A stretch of DNA of 64,000 bases from NCBI GenBank assembly GCA_006386115.1, contig VFIW01000060.1, forward strand, positions 222,178 through 286,177, read 5' to 3'. The notes beneath the pieces are model-generated. The model did not search any database and was not told the DNA's origin. It saw only the letters and a list, made by a program, of their open reading frames with translations. The translations under genes were made by a program, and so were the position numbers. Origin of the DNA: Globisporangium splendens. Taxonomy: Eukaryota > Oomycota > Peronosporomycetes > Pythiales > Pythiaceae. Every line of letters starts with the position of its first letter. The first letter of the stretch is position 1. Of this stretch, positions 31,426-43,161 are shown one piece after another.

Positions 31426-31984
31426 GTCAGATTTTATCCCCTTTGCAACTGAGAAATCATGGCATAGAAATGAAGCTGTCTGATTGGCTGTGGCAACTGC
31501 ATCCTTCAAAAAAACACAGTCCAGTACAATTGAAGCAACATCCTTCGAAAGTGACGACGAGTGTCGATGTTGTCAAATTTATCGTCCAAAAATTACAATT
31601 CTTACACCAACTCGTTTTGGCCAGTCAGACCCCCGTCAAGAAGTCACTTCGACAAAAATGTTGTGACAAACCAAACAAAGAGCTGCTCGAAATATCTGAG
31701 ACCACCAACACAGCCAATCAAATCACACGAAACCAGATCACTCCCGAGTCTGGACTCCAGACACAAGGCACAACCGCACTGTCAGTCATTTGTCAACGAA
31801 ACAACAACAGATGGCTGCCCACCCTCACCAGATGATCGCGTCGCCCATTCCTGCTTTCCAATCTGCTTCGCGTCTGATGACAAGGCCACATGTCGATTAC
31901 CGAAGCAAGCGCCAGGGACCCTGGCATGCCTCCACTGAGAGCGCACCAAACACTGCAGACACTGAGTCCGTCAACCCAAAAAGC

Positions 31985-32002
31985 TTCATTCGACAATTTG
32001 CC
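31985..32002 (+). promoter_or_regulatory. Initiator/FPR element of ADH copy C
   Basis: TTCATTCGACAATTTGCC, the same as before copy A. Confidence 0.6.
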
Positions 32003-32061
32003 ATCGGCGCAACACCAACAAGCCTCCGAAACAACAAGCACCAGCACTCAACTTCTTCACC

Positions 32062-33126
32062 ATGTCTGCTGCTCCTCGAACCGTCAACGCGTACGCCGGA
32101 TTCAACAAGGGCGAAGACGTCAAGCCGTGGCAGTACCAGTCCCGTCCGCTCGGCGCCGACGACGTCGAGATCAAGATCTCGCACTGTGGCATCTGTGGCT
32201 CGGACATCCACTCGCTCGACTCGGGGTGGGGTCCCACCACGTACCCTTGCGTCGTGGGTCACGAGATCGTGGGCGAAGTGACGCTCGTGGGTGCGAACGT
32301 GACCGAGCTGGCGGTGGGCGACCGCGTGGGAGTCGGCGCGCAAGTGTCGGCTTGTTTGAACAAGAACGCGGAGGCGCCGTGCAAGCAGTGCGCGGAAGGC
32401 GCAGATGCGTACTGCCCGCACCTCGTGTGGACGTACAACGACCGCTACAAGGAGGACGGCGCCATCACGTACGGCGGGTACGCCGACTACGTGCGTGTGC
32501 CTGGTCCGTACGCGTTCAAGATCCCCGAGAACATCCCATCGGACGTGGCGGCTCCATTGTTGTGCGCTGGTGCAACGGTGTTCACTCCGTTCAAGGAGCT
32601 CGGCGTGAAGGAAGGCGACCGCGTGGGTGTGATCGGGATCGGCGGTCTGGGCCACTTGGCGATCCAGTTCGCCAAGGCGATGGGTGCCACGGTGGTCGCG
32701 TTCTCTCGCTCGGGGAACAAGGAAGCGGAGGTGCGCGCGCTGGGTGCTGACGAGTTCGTCAACTACAGCGACGACGCGCAGTCGAAGAAGGCGGCTGGCT
32801 CTGTGGACGTGCTGCTGTTGACGGCGGATGCGAACAACATGCCGTACAGCTTGTTCATGAGTTTCCTGGCGACCCGCGGCACGTGCGTGATGGTGGGTCT
32901 GCCGAACGACGAAGTGAAGTTTCTCCCGAACTATTTGGTGGGGAACGGCAACAAGCTGATGGGGTCGAAGATCGGCAGTATCGCGGACATCAAGGACATG
33001 CTGTCTCTGGCGGCGGCGAAGAATGTGCGTCCGATTATCCAGAAGATGCCGATGTCCGATGTGAACAAAGGCTTGGCGATGGTTCGCAACGGCACGGTGC
33101 GCTATCGTGTGGTTCTCGAGAACTAG
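32062..33126 (+). CDS. NADP-dependent zinc alcohol dehydrogenase, copy C
   Basis: 354 residues with all zinc ligands and the NADP loop of copy A. Distinguishing residues are ENIPSD (instead of ESIPSD), SKKAAGS, VKFLPNYL and DMLSLAAA. The 5' flank is nearly identical to that of copy A. It faces copy D tail to tail. Expected to be functional. Confidence 0.92.
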   Translation: MSAAPRTVNAYAGFNKGEDVKPWQYQSRPLGADDVEIKISHCGICGSDIHSLDSGWGPTTYPCVVGHEIVGEVTLVGANVTELAVGDRVGVGAQVSACLNKNAEAPCKQCAEGADAYCPHLVWTYNDRYKEDGAITYGGYADYVRVPGPYAFKIPENIPSDVAAPLLCAGATVFTPFKELGVKEGDRVGVIGIGGLGHLAIQFAKAMGATVVAFSRSGNKEAEVRALGADEFVNYSDDAQSKKAAGSVDVLLLTADANNMPYSLFMSFLATRGTCVMVGLPNDEVKFLPNYLVGNGNKLMGSKIGSIADIKDMLSLAAAKNVRPIIQKMPMSDVNKGLAMVRNGTVRYRVVLEN

Positions 33127-33403
33127 ACCGAGGGATCTTGGAGCAGTTGATGTACATACTTTTCGATAAGCAGCAGTAAACACAAATATATGATCGCAAT
33201 ATGCGTACTTGGGGTTCGCAACGAGCAATAGTTTTGTCGAGAGACGAAAAACAGGCTGCAGACGTAAGAACTCGTAGATTTATTTGGTGCAGTAGATACT
33301 TGGACTGAAGTTTCAGCTGATATTCATTCAAGATCAACAGAATTACCTTCTCTCTCTCTCTCTCTTTCAGCTGATGATCATACCACACGATGCAAGGCAA
33401 AGT

Positions 33404-33731
33404 TATTGCATGGCACTCGAATATCTTTACACGAGAAAGTAATTTCTCGAGTATGTGTGCATGCTGGAAGAGCACTATTGCGCTTAGAGTAAAGAGCAAT
33501 AGGGGGCATATTGTCGTCTTCTCCCTCCTTCTCTCCTGTTCCTTGTATTCAACTTATCCGCCAGGTTTCATCAACGGATTACGACTACTTGGTCGAAATG
33601 AGGTGTGCTGGATGAACTCTTCGTCTCAGGTCAGTGGAGACAGGGTCACATTCAGGTGAACTTGTCGTTCGGAACGGCAAACAATTTGGATAAATGCACA
33701 ATCCTCAAATAAAAGTGCAACATCGCTCTGC
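33404..33731. other. Spacer of palindrome 2
   Basis: 328 bp between the inverted arms 32062-33403 and 33732-35077, related to the spacer of palindrome 1. Short CT (33351-33366) and GA (33770-33790) tracts lie just outside it. Confidence 0.8.
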
Positions 33732-34012
33732 ACTTTGCCTTGCATCGTGTGGTATGATCATCAGCTGAAAGAGAGAGAGAGGGAGAGAGAAGGTAATTCT
33801 GTTGATCTTGAATGAACATCAGCTGAAACTTCAGTCCAAGTATCTACTGCACCAAATAAATCTACGAGTTCTTACGTCTGCAGCCTGTTTTTCGTCTCTC
33901 GACAAAACTATTGCTCGTTGCGAACCCCAAGTACGCATATTGCGATCATATATTTGTGTTTACTGCTGCTTATCGAAAAGTATGTACATCAACTGCTCCA
34001 AGATCCCTCGGT

Positions 34013-35077
34013 CTAGTTCTCGAGAACCACACGATAGCGCACCGTGCCGTTGCGAACCATCGCCAAGCCTTTGTTCACATCGGACATCGGCATCTTCTGG
34101 ATAATCGGACGCACATTCTTCGCCGCCGCCAGAGACAGCATGTCCTTGATGTCCGCGATACTGCCGATCTTCGACCCCATCAGCTTGTTGCCGTTCCCCA
34201 CCAAATAGTTCGGGAGAAACTTCACTTCGTCGTTCGGCAGACCCACCATCACGCACGTGCCGCGGGTCGCCAGGAAACTCATGAACAAGCTGTACGGCAT
34301 GTTGTTCGCATCCGCCGTCAACAGCAGCACGTCCACAGAGCCAGCCGCCTTCTTCGACTGCGCGTCGTCGCTGTAGTTGACGAACTCGTCAGCACCCAGC
34401 GCGCGCACCTCCGCTTCCTTGTTCCCCGAGCGAGAGAACGCGACCACCGTGGCACCCATCGCCTTGGCGAACTGGATCGCCAAGTGGCCCAGACCGCCGA
34501 CCCCAATCACACCCACGCGGTCGCCTTCCTTCACGCCGAGCTCCTTGAACGGAGTGAACACCGTCGCACCAGCGCACAACAATGGAGCCGCTACGTCCGA
34601 CGGGATGCTCTCGGGGATCTTGAACGCGTACGGACCAGGCACACGCACGTAGTCGGCGTACCCACCGTACGTGATGGCGCCGTCCTCCTTGTAGCGATCG
34701 TTGTATGTCCACACGAGGTGCGGGCAGTACGCATCTGCGCCTTCCGCGCACTGCTTGCACGGCGCCTCCGCGTTCTTGTTCAAACAAGCCGACACTTGCG
34801 CGCCGACTCCCACGCGGTCGCCCACCGCCAGCTCCGTCACGTTCGCACCCACGAGCGTCACTTCACCCACGATCTCGTGACCCACGACGCAAGGGTACGT
34901 GGTGGGACCCCACCCCGAGTCGAGCGAGTGGATGTCCGAGCCACAGATGCCACAGTGCGAGATCCTGATCTCGACGTCGTCGGCGCCGAGCGGACGGGAC
35001 TGGTACTGCCACGGCTTGACGTCTTCGCCCTTGTTGAATCCGGCGTACGCGTTGACGGTTCGAGGAGCAGCAGACAT
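34013..35077 (-). CDS. NADP-dependent zinc alcohol dehydrogenase, copy D (mosaic)
   Basis: 354 residues; the start at 35077 (MSAAPRT) is chosen by comparison with the other copies, an in-frame Met lying at 35101. The N-terminal half follows copy B (ESIPSD, GVGGLGH) while the C-terminal half follows copy C (SKKAAGS, VKFLPNYL, DMLSLAAA). This suggests gene conversion between arms or units. One unique change is IRIS for IKIS near residue 38. Zinc ligands and cofactor loop are intact. Confidence 0.92.
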   Translation of the reverse strand: MSAAPRTVNAYAGFNKGEDVKPWQYQSRPLGADDVEIRISHCGICGSDIHSLDSGWGPTTYPCVVGHEIVGEVTLVGANVTELAVGDRVGVGAQVSACLNKNAEAPCKQCAEGADAYCPHLVWTYNDRYKEDGAITYGGYADYVRVPGPYAFKIPESIPSDVAAPLLCAGATVFTPFKELGVKEGDRVGVIGVGGLGHLAIQFAKAMGATVVAFSRSGNKEAEVRALGADEFVNYSDDAQSKKAAGSVDVLLLTADANNMPYSLFMSFLATRGTCVMVGLPNDEVKFLPNYLVGNGNKLMGSKIGSIADIKDMLSLAAAKNVRPIIQKMPMSDVNKGLAMVRNGTVRYRVVLEN

Positions 35078-35153
35078 GTTTGAAAAGGGCTGAACAGGCA
35101 CTGAGTGCTGTTGTTTGTGTGCTGGATGGTCAGATGCTTGTGTTGCGTCGATG

Positions 35154-35172
35154 CCGAATTGTGGAATGAGGC
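35154..35172 (-). promoter_or_regulatory. Initiator/FPR element of ADH copy D
   Basis: CCTCATTCCACAATTCGGC on the minus strand, followed by GACGCAACACAAGCATC, a string shared with the F and G promoters rather than with B. Confidence 0.55.
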
Positions 35173-35540
35173 TCTGAGGAAGGCATCTGCGGAATCGAAG
35201 GCGTCCGTCCCCTTGAGCACACGCACACGAGACGTAGTTTTAAATGTACTTTGCTTCGTAATGCGCATGTGTCCTCGTCATCATTAAAAAGAAACGAAGA
35301 TCAGGTCGCAAAGCGAAGACTCGCGACACCAGCTTGTTTATGATGGCAAGTCACACTTTGCATGGATCACAGAGTGATGGTCCTGATGTTGAATTCTGCC
35401 TTTTGATTGGCTGGCATGAGCTCTTTTGGGTCCTCCATTCACAGACCGCAAGTACCATAAATTATGGCACTGGGTAGCATAATCACGTTGTGCTCTCATG
35501 GCCGATTACTCGTCAATTGCACATGGAAATGAAAAATGCC

Positions 35541-36041
35541 ATTGTGACGGGAGACTCGAGTGAAACTGAGGTGCAATTAACACTGGAGAGCGAGCTGCAG
35601 AGGCACATACTGCCTAGCCAGGTACATGCGATATCTCACTGATCACGCAGTGCTCAGACATTTGTCAATAAAAAGCGATTCTCGAACTATCAGAGGTTAC
35701 TCGGAAGCATTTCCTCCAAGTAAATGGCACTCGGATGACTGCCAAACCAATGCGACAGGACGGACTCACGACAGACACAAAGTATGTCACAAGTGACTTC
35801 ACTTTGTCGTCAAGTCTAAGTGATCAAATCAGGTTTTTTGTGCTACTTCAGATTTTGGTTCCAATCTGGCACCCAATGACAGCGCAACAAAGAATCGAGT
35901 GTGCAAACATTATTTGGTCAGGAAATCCAGGATCTCGCGCCGACCTTCATCTTTCGTTTCACGTTGCGTAGTGCGTCTTTCTCAACCCTATTGTCGTACC
36001 AATGCAAATTGTTTCTTCCCTGTGAGTGTGCATTCTCTATG
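35541..36041. other. Intergenic region, nothing recognised
   Basis: 500 bases between the duplication unit and the HECT gene 3' end; no conserved frame seen. Confidence 0.4.
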
Positions 36042-39000
36042 CTACGATAAATCAAAACCAGCATTGGCTTTGATCGCATATTCGAGCTTTTTCCGCATGA
36101 TCTCCTTGCTTGAATACGTTGGGAGCTTGAGCAAGTTCATACACGTCGCGCTGGACGGCAATCGCTCGTCTTCCGTGGTCCGCACTTGATGGATACATAA
36201 CTGGGGAGCCAATTGTCCAAAACCGAGAAGAGGCTGGCGAGAACAGCTTGTGATAAACTTCAACAACGCCGCGCGCTCCTCGGCATCAAACTCGTAGCGC
36301 ACGATATCCCAAAACCACTGAATGGGGAGTTGCGACGGATGGTATCCACCGCCATACTGTGTGTGCTTTTCCCAATCGTCGATGTCAATGTTGTTCGCGG
36401 AACCGCCAATCAGCATCTGCAGCTCCGACGGACTGAACATTTGGATCCATTTCGCAGGAATCAGGTCTCGAAAGCCCTTCAGGAACGCTGCACTCTCACT
36501 TGAAGCCTGCACGTTGAGTTTGTAGTTCGCCATGACGTGAATGTACCGGATCCGGTTTTCATTCGTCACTGGAATATTCGCACCGTCTGGGACCAAGTTG
36601 CGAGTCACGACCCGACCAAATTCCATTTCACTCACGCTAAACGTCAATGCCAGATCCTCGACGTTGCCCGCGTAATGCTTCAGTTGCATCAGATTCTTGT
36701 ATAATTCAGGATCGAGAGAGTGCAAGTCGTCGATGTAATTGAACTTGCCGAGCAGCTTGTTCAGGAAAAATGCTGCAAACTGAGGCTCAACCAGGATATT
36801 TTCGTACACTGCTTTTGCCAGCACGCGGCCAAGAAAACGGAAGCGATCGATGACCTCTCTCGGGGTGTCTGCAATCAGTTGAGCCGCTGGGTTTGGGTAC
36901 AACAACTGGTCCTCGGTCGCCAGAAAGTAGCCGTACTCGGGCGAGAATGCGTGTTTGTTCAACGAGTCCGTGTACTCTTTGAACACACCACCACCGTCCA
37001 CGCCTGCTTCTTCTAGCCCCTGCTCATTGATGAACGTGATCTTCATTCTCGACTTCAGTGCCGCGACACCCATCGTATCACAAACCTTCTGGAAAAAATC
37101 AAAACTCTGGTCCACGATCTCATCGCGCTTGATACGGACTTGGATCGCTCCACTGAATTCATCCCGGACATGGCGCAAGTGCGATTTCTCTTCGTTCAGG
37201 AGCTTCTCAAAAAGAAGCACACGGTCGTTAAACGAAAACACTTGAGGAATCGTCGTCAGGATCAGTGCCGCACGAGCATGTGGAGACGACGCGGCTCCAC
37301 TCATCAGCATATGAAGCGCTGGTGCGTCCTGCTGGTCATCATTGTCTTCCATTGACTCCAAATCAACAGTCTCTCGAATGATTGGCATCGCTGGCCACAA
37401 CCATGCACCATCGGGTGCATACCGCCGACGGCAGTCTCGGTCATACAGCTGATTGAATAGCTTGACCGAGGTAGCCACTGCCGCAAACAGTGTTGGATCT
37501 CGTTCAGACGCAATTCCTCTTGAATTTTGAGAAATCTTCGCATTCCCAATGATCCAGCACGTGTCGTAGATAAAATCCTTCAAAAACGCGACAACGACGA
37601 CAACCTCAGGGAGTCGCAATGGCCACTCTCGCTCGTAAAAGGTCTCGTCATCCAGTCCCAGAAGAAGGTGGCTGTAAATGGTGTTGAACATCAACAGCAT
37701 GTTCAAACTCGAGGCGGAGTACACCACCGACGCTGTGTTTCTGTTTGCATCTTTCTCCGCGCGCAACTGTCGCCCCATCATGACCCACATCCGTTCGATA
37801 GTAGTTGCATCCCTGTTTCGAGTTTGGTCCGCAGTCAGTTGATCCGCAGCGACAGCGCTCAAAAACGAGAAGACGGGTTTAGCCGGCGGCGCGAAGCTGG
37901 ATGTGACGCTGAGCAAGTACGACCGATCGACAGCTTGGAGAATTGTCGCGTACACCTGGCAAAGACCAGCAAACGCAGACACAAAACTCTCGTTCACGTC
38001 AAGAGACCCCAGCACTCCGTTTAGCAGACGGCGACTGAAGTTGCCACTGCAGAGCTGCTCGATCTGACTTCGAACAACTTTATCAAACTCGCGCAAGATG
38101 CGTGCACCCTCTTGCGCTTCCTTGCCAATCACTGATACTTCATCCATCATCTCAACTTGTGCTACGGGCAAAGCGGACTGGGATTCAGCCATGTCTTCCA
38201 TCTCGTAATCTTCCGACATTTGTTTCTCCTTCTCAATTGGACGACTCGCCTCAAATGTCCAGCGAACGATCGATTCGGAAACAAGAGCCGCCATGACAAC
38301 GCAACTTTCCTGAACCAGCGACTTCTCGAAATTATGTCGAATTAGCAGATCGATGACATTGCCGAGAGCAATAGCGCGATCTGTCCACGACAATGTATGC
38401 TTTGTGTCGCGAGGCTGAGCGAGTTGGGCGACCACGGATCGCCAAAACACAGCGCTCTCTCCAAGTGACTCAGGGATCGGCGCCAGACTCGAGAGAACAT
38501 ACCGCTACATGGTCCAAACGCATACAAATTAGTTCAAAGCAGGAGACCAATAACTGCAAACGACACAATTTCTCTTACTCCCACAGATGACGACACTGCG
38601 TTCGGCGTCAAAAGTACTTTGAATGCAAACTGGCGCACGATCTGCTGTTGTTGCTCCTCTCGTAGATATGACAAGCGCAACGTTGTCACCGCTACTTTGC
38701 TCACGACCTGCACGATACGATCCGCTTCAACGCCTTCCGTTTGTGCCTTGTTCGCACGGATGCAATCGCTGAGCGCATCAAACGTGCCGTACTGAGTATG
38801 CGCTGCGAGTTTGTACATGAGCGTGCAGTAGGATCGATGTGTTTCCTCCGATTGCGGATATTTCTCGAGGCTTGAAAATGTGTCAATTAGCAGCACGTAG
38901 GGACTCATTGCCTTTTCCATAGCGCTGGTGAACGTCGTGGACGTCACGGTTCGAAGCGATATCTCTAGAAGCCGAGTAACCTGCGTAATCACAATAAAGG

Positions 39001-39640
39001 CAAACGCATTAGTGCAATGCACGACAACCCCATGACAATATGCCAATGCGTGCTGTACCTGATACACCCACGTCGAGTCCTTCTTGGCGAGCAGGAAGTT
39101 CGCGTCCTGCGTGGTGCCTCGCAGGCAGCTCACCAGCAGCATAAACACCAGATAGTTCTGCACATTCAGCACGCGCTGTCGATCAATCTCCTGCAGCCCG
39201 ATCCATTGCTGCGGACTTGCTGACGACACAGCAACAGATCCAGCAAAGATATTTTTCCGAATATCCTGCCCAACCGCAAAACAAAACTGTCGAAGGTACG
39301 CCACCAATGTGGCTGTGGGCAACGCTGTCGTCTTGACGTCTACAGTCGTCACTACCTGCGTCAGGTTCGCTTCCAGCGCACAAAACACGGTCGTGCGCAC
39401 GTGTGCCGCAGCCGCGATGCGTCGATACAGCGCCTGGATCTTGGTGCTCGCGAGCGTCTGCCGTCGCTGCGTCTGCCGCTCCTCGCGCGCGAGCTTGGCC
39501 TGCAGCATCAGCTGCTCCTTCGAGCTTAGCGACGACGACCCTGATCCCGCTGTCGAGGCGCTCGCGCCATTGTACGAGAACGACTTCTTGCGTCCACTCA
39601 GGTTCACTTTGCGCGACGACTTGAAATTGCCATCAAACAT
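36042..39640 (-). CDS. HECT-type E3 ubiquitin ligase, UBE3C/HUL5-like
   Basis: Exons 38579-39640 and 36042-38504 are joined by a 74-bp intron (donor GTAAGA), giving up to 1174 residues. The N-terminus MFDGNFKSSRKVNLSGRKK, followed by a coiled basic stretch and an IQ-like segment (STKIQALYRR), matches UBE3C/HUL5. The C-terminal HECT domain has EAGVDGGGVFKEY and ends with TCMNLLKLPTYSS, the catalytic Cys being 33 residues from the end. UBE3C-type ligases extend ubiquitin chains on proteasome substrates. A 48-bp in-frame segment (38981-39028) has GT-AG ends and a CTAAT branch-like site and could be an extra intron, giving 1158 residues. The HECT remnant at 30238 derives from this gene or a relative. 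Confidence 0.9.
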
Positions 39641-40881
39641 CGTGTGGCGCTGTTGATAAGAGGAGGGAGGGAGGGATTACGGGGCTGCAAGTGGGTGTGG
39701 ATTTGGCTTCGGTGGCGAGGTGCTGCTTCGTGAGATGCACGCGCAGAGAGAGAGAGAGCGACGCACTTGCTTCTCGATCTTTCTTGTTCTTCTCGGAGCC
39801 GATTGCGCTGACGCAGGAGATCCTGCTAGTAGCGACGATGGATGAGTGCTGGTCTGTGTCATTTTGGCCAATGAAAATGGTGGAAAGGACAACAAACAGA
39901 TTTTGGCCAAACAGAAAACAGAAATGATGATGTCATAACTGAAGCAGGAGAACCTTCGATACAGCATATTGTGAGAGATAGACAATAAGTATTGCTGACA
40001 GTATATTGCATTGCAATGCTCTGGAACAATTATCGGATATTACAGCGACGCGTTTGAGCATCTGCATTGATCAACTTCAGTGTACCGCTGAGAACTCCAA
40101 CTCAAATCCTGATGTTGAGCAGGCGGCAACCTCAAGATACAATTCGCACGATGATGTGCGTTTGAATTCCACATGTGCAGTCGATTTCCGCAATCGTGAG
40201 TTTACGCACCTGGGCTTTAACGTCATACGCAGCAACGTTTGAACCGACAAAAGACGATCCCGTGCCGAGAAGAATCTCTGAACCGACCGGTACTTGAATG
40301 TGCATATCGAAAACATAAATCTCCAAAGCTGTCGATACTCTCGCTTGTGGAAGCGATCATTATCAAGTGCTCTTATATACAACAACTTCAACTGCTCTGA
40401 TATCGATTTTTTACTGTACGATGTCGTCAATCGTCGTCATGAGGAGCCATTTGGAGGGATTTGGAGAGATGGGCACAACCTCAGAATTGTTCCCTCACAC
40501 AATAGAAGTTACTTATAGAGGTAATCGAAATATACACTTTACAGCAAATGCTCGGCAAAGGCTCTTGGTATTATCTTGTGCTGAAACGCGACTGCTTCAA
40601 ATACATCGCATATGGGAGGTATATCGATTGTCAATCTAGTTGCTCATTGGAGTCGCGCGGATCCTCGACCATCTCTGTTCGGATGACACGCCTGCGGTGC
40701 CGATGGCTCCTTTGCACACAAGCAGCGCGGTTGATGGGCGAAAACAGACGCTGGCGTCGCCCTTGCGTGCCGCACCAGAGGGCCACGGCGCGTGATTATT
40801 GCCAGGTCCCTAATCGTGCCAGCAGGCTTTGGAGAGTGGCACTCACAGCTGGTTTGTGCCAGCAGCGAGGGACCGGGTGCC
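39641..40881. other. Intergenic region, nothing recognised
   Basis: About 1.2 kb between the divergent starts of the HECT gene and ADH copy E. No conserved frame was seen. Short GA tracts occur near 39750. Confidence 0.45.
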
Positions 40882-40900
40882 TGTCATTTGCCAATTGGCC
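40882..40900 (+). promoter_or_regulatory. Initiator/FPR-like element of ADH copy E
   Basis: TGTCATTTGCCAATTGGCC, about 45-65 bases upstream of the Met at 40946, is related to the element before the other ADH copies. Confidence 0.5.
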
Positions 40901-40945
40901 AAGATACCCACCCACACGCACACACACATAGCAATCCAGACCAAG

Positions 40946-42010
40946 ATGAGCGCGGAACCACGCACGATCACCGGCTACGCGTCCTTTGGCAAGGGCGAGG
41001 CGCTCAAGCAATGGGAGTTCCAGTCGCGTCCGCTCGGTGCCGGCGACGTGGAGATCAAGATCTCGCACTGCGGCATCTGCGGCTCGGATGTCCACACACT
41101 CGACTCGGGCTGGGCTCCCACCGCATACCCTTGCGTCGTAGGCCACGAGATCGTCGGTGAGGTCACGCAAGTCGGCGCCGACGTCCAGGAGCTGGCGGTG
41201 GGCGACCGCGTCGGCGTCGGCGCGCAAGTGTGGGCGTGCCTCAACAAGAACCCCGATGCGCCGTGCAAGCTGTGCGCCAAGGGCCAGGACGCGTACTGCC
41301 CGCACATGGTGTGGACGTACAACGATCGCTACAAGGAGGACGGCGCCATCACGTACGGCGGGTACGCCGACTACGTCCGCGTGCTCGGCGACTACGCGTT
41401 CAAGATCCCCGAGAACCTCCCTTCGGACGTTGTTGCACCATTGCTGTGTGCCGGTGTGACGATGTTCACGCCTATGAAGGAGCTGGGTGTGAAGGAAGGC
41501 GACCGTGTGGGCATTGTCGGCATTGGTGGTCTCGGCCACATTGGCATCCAATTCGCGCATGCGCTTGGTGCGAGCGTGGTCGCGTTCTCTCGCTCGGGCA
41601 ACAAGAAGGACGAGATCCTGGCGCTCGGAGCTGACGAGTTCATCAACTACGGCGATGCCGAGCAGGCTCAGAGTGCGGCTGGCTCGGTCGACGTGCTGAT
41701 CATCACGGCCGACGCCAAGGGCTTACCGTACAACACGTTCTTGAGCTTCCTGGCGCCTCGTGGCACGTGCGTCTTGGTGGGTCTCCCTGAGGACCAGCTC
41801 CAGTTCAGCCCGTTCTTCCTGGTCGGTGGCGGCACCAACATGAAGGGCAGCAAGATCGGCAGCATCGCCGACATCAAGGACATGCTGGCGCTCGCGGCCG
41901 AGAAGAATGTGCGTCCGATCATCCAGAAGCTGCCGATGAGCAAGGTGAACGAGGGTCTCGAGATGGTGCGCAACGGCTCCGTGCGCTACCGTGTCGTCTT
42001 GGAAAACTAG
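40946..42010 (+). CDS. NADP-dependent zinc alcohol dehydrogenase, copy E (diverged single copy)
   Basis: 354 residues starting MSAEPRTITGYASF, the same length as the other copies but clearly diverged (for example LNKNPDAPCKLCAKGQ, VTMFTPMKELG, QLQFSPFFLVGGGTN). Zinc ligands, GIGGLGH and SRSGNK are kept. It has no inverted partner, so it may represent the older single-copy state. The upstream in-frame Met at 40829 is rejected because it precedes the initiator element. Confidence 0.93.
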   Translation: MSAEPRTITGYASFGKGEALKQWEFQSRPLGAGDVEIKISHCGICGSDVHTLDSGWAPTAYPCVVGHEIVGEVTQVGADVQELAVGDRVGVGAQVWACLNKNPDAPCKLCAKGQDAYCPHMVWTYNDRYKEDGAITYGGYADYVRVLGDYAFKIPENLPSDVVAPLLCAGVTMFTPMKELGVKEGDRVGIVGIGGLGHIGIQFAHALGASVVAFSRSGNKKDEILALGADEFINYGDAEQAQSAAGSVDVLIITADAKGLPYNTFLSFLAPRGTCVLVGLPEDQLQFSPFFLVGGGTNMKGSKIGSIADIKDMLALAAEKNVRPIIQKLPMSKVNEGLEMVRNGSVRYRVVLEN

Positions 42011-42163
42011 ACACGAGGACTTTCCAACAACCTCGATGTTACGCACAACTCAGAACAACAAATGCCTAGTTAGATATAAAGCAATGAAAACATGATGCCG
42101 TGGTCACTTTCGTATGTATATTGCTGTGAATGCGCATAAAGAAACGGAAGTTGCCAGTCTGCA

Positions 42164-42877
42164 TTACGCTGTGACGAGGGCCGTGGCGGCCGTGAAGAGC
42201 AGCCACGACATCATTGTCAACGACGAGTTTCGTGATGGTGCTGCTGCGGACGTGGCGGTGCTGGTGGATGTCGTGCTCGTCGTGATGTCGCTGACGTAGA
42301 ACTTGAAGACGCTGTCAACGCACGTGTTGGCCGTGATCGCACTTCGCGGGATCACATTCGACTTGGTCGCCGTGCCGCTGCACGAAGTGCCGTCAAACGT
42401 GGCAATGGACGCCGAGCCGTCGGCTCCCACACTCGCCTTCACGCTGGACGCGCCGTTGTCCGTGACCACGCACGTCCCGTCGGCGACGAATGCGATACCC
42501 GACACGAGCGAGTCGCAACTTGCACGCGTGTCCACTTTGTACACTTCCATGACCACGTAGGGAAGGCTCTTCGTGCTGCTGGTAAAGAGCGACTTCGCGG
42601 TCGCGACGAGATCCCATGACGACGAGGTTGCACAGGATTGCTTCAGGTAGTAGCTGGTGGACCCCGTGGTGGCGCTGACGCAGGTGCTGCTGTCGGTGCA
42701 CGAGGACGACGAAGCATCAAACACGAGCTGCTGCGGCGTCGACGAGCAGCCACTGTCGGAGTACCGCGTGTACACCTTAATGGACGAGGACGCAGCGGTT
42801 TCTGGAAGCAGCAGGAGCAGCAGAGCGAAAGCTTGGACTAGAGACAAAACGCCACGTTGCATCGAGGTCGCACGCAT
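42164..42877 (-). CDS. Secreted Cys-containing protein, probably GPI-anchored
   Basis: 237 residues. The N-terminus has a hydrophobic signal (LSLVQAFALLLLLLPETAAS). The middle is Ser/Thr-rich with evenly spaced Cys (GCSS, SCTDSSTC, SCATSS, SCDSL, GTCVV, SCSGTA, TCVDS), suggesting disulfides. A Ser/Thr stretch precedes a short hydrophobic C-terminus (MMSWLLFTAATALVTA) without basic residues after it, the pattern of a GPI-anchor signal. No catalytic motif is recognised. Such proteins are common on oomycete cell surfaces. Function unknown. Confidence 0.7.
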   Translation of the reverse strand: MRATSMQRGVLSLVQAFALLLLLLPETAASSSIKVYTRYSDSGCSSTPQQLVFDASSSSCTDSSTCVSATTGSTSYYLKQSCATSSSWDLVATAKSLFTSSTKSLPYVVMEVYKVDTRASCDSLVSGIAFVADGTCVVTDNGASSVKASVGADGSASIATFDGTSCSGTATKSNVIPRSAITANTCVDSVFKFYVSDITTSTTSTSTATSAAAPSRNSSLTMMSWLLFTAATALVTA

Positions 42878-43161
42878 CTTCGAGCTCTAGCTGGCACGAG
42901 ACGATAGGATCTGCTGGCTACAGGAGAAGTTGGGCTTTGAGCTTTGAGGCGCGCTCGTTTGTTTCTGTCCGACATCGAAGAGTCGCGATCACTCTGCTGC
43001 GTCTGGATGTCGCTTCGTGAGCCCCGAAAAGACACACGTCTCGTGTCTGACAGCTTCGATCCAAGTTTGATAATTTCCAAAAGACCGCACAACCATTTTC
43101 AGCATTTATATATTTTGAATTCGCACCTAGAGAGCTGTGCTCTTCCTATCGGTTCCCGATC

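Larger units (their letters stand above)
31645..35540 (+). repeat. Segmental duplication, unit 2
   Basis: Second copy of 25271-29210, with ADH copies C and D and a homologous spacer. The outer right flank is diverged, and the promoter of copy D resembles the F/G type more than B. Confidence 0.75.

Noticed and set aside
31897..33228. Long open frames (about 300-480 codons) antisense to the ADH genes, also at 25522-26853, 27556-29004, 33911-35083 and 47091-48017
   Set aside because: They mirror the ADH genes exactly, are His/Arg/Val-rich and arise from the strong third-position GC bias of the sense gene. No domain is recognisable.
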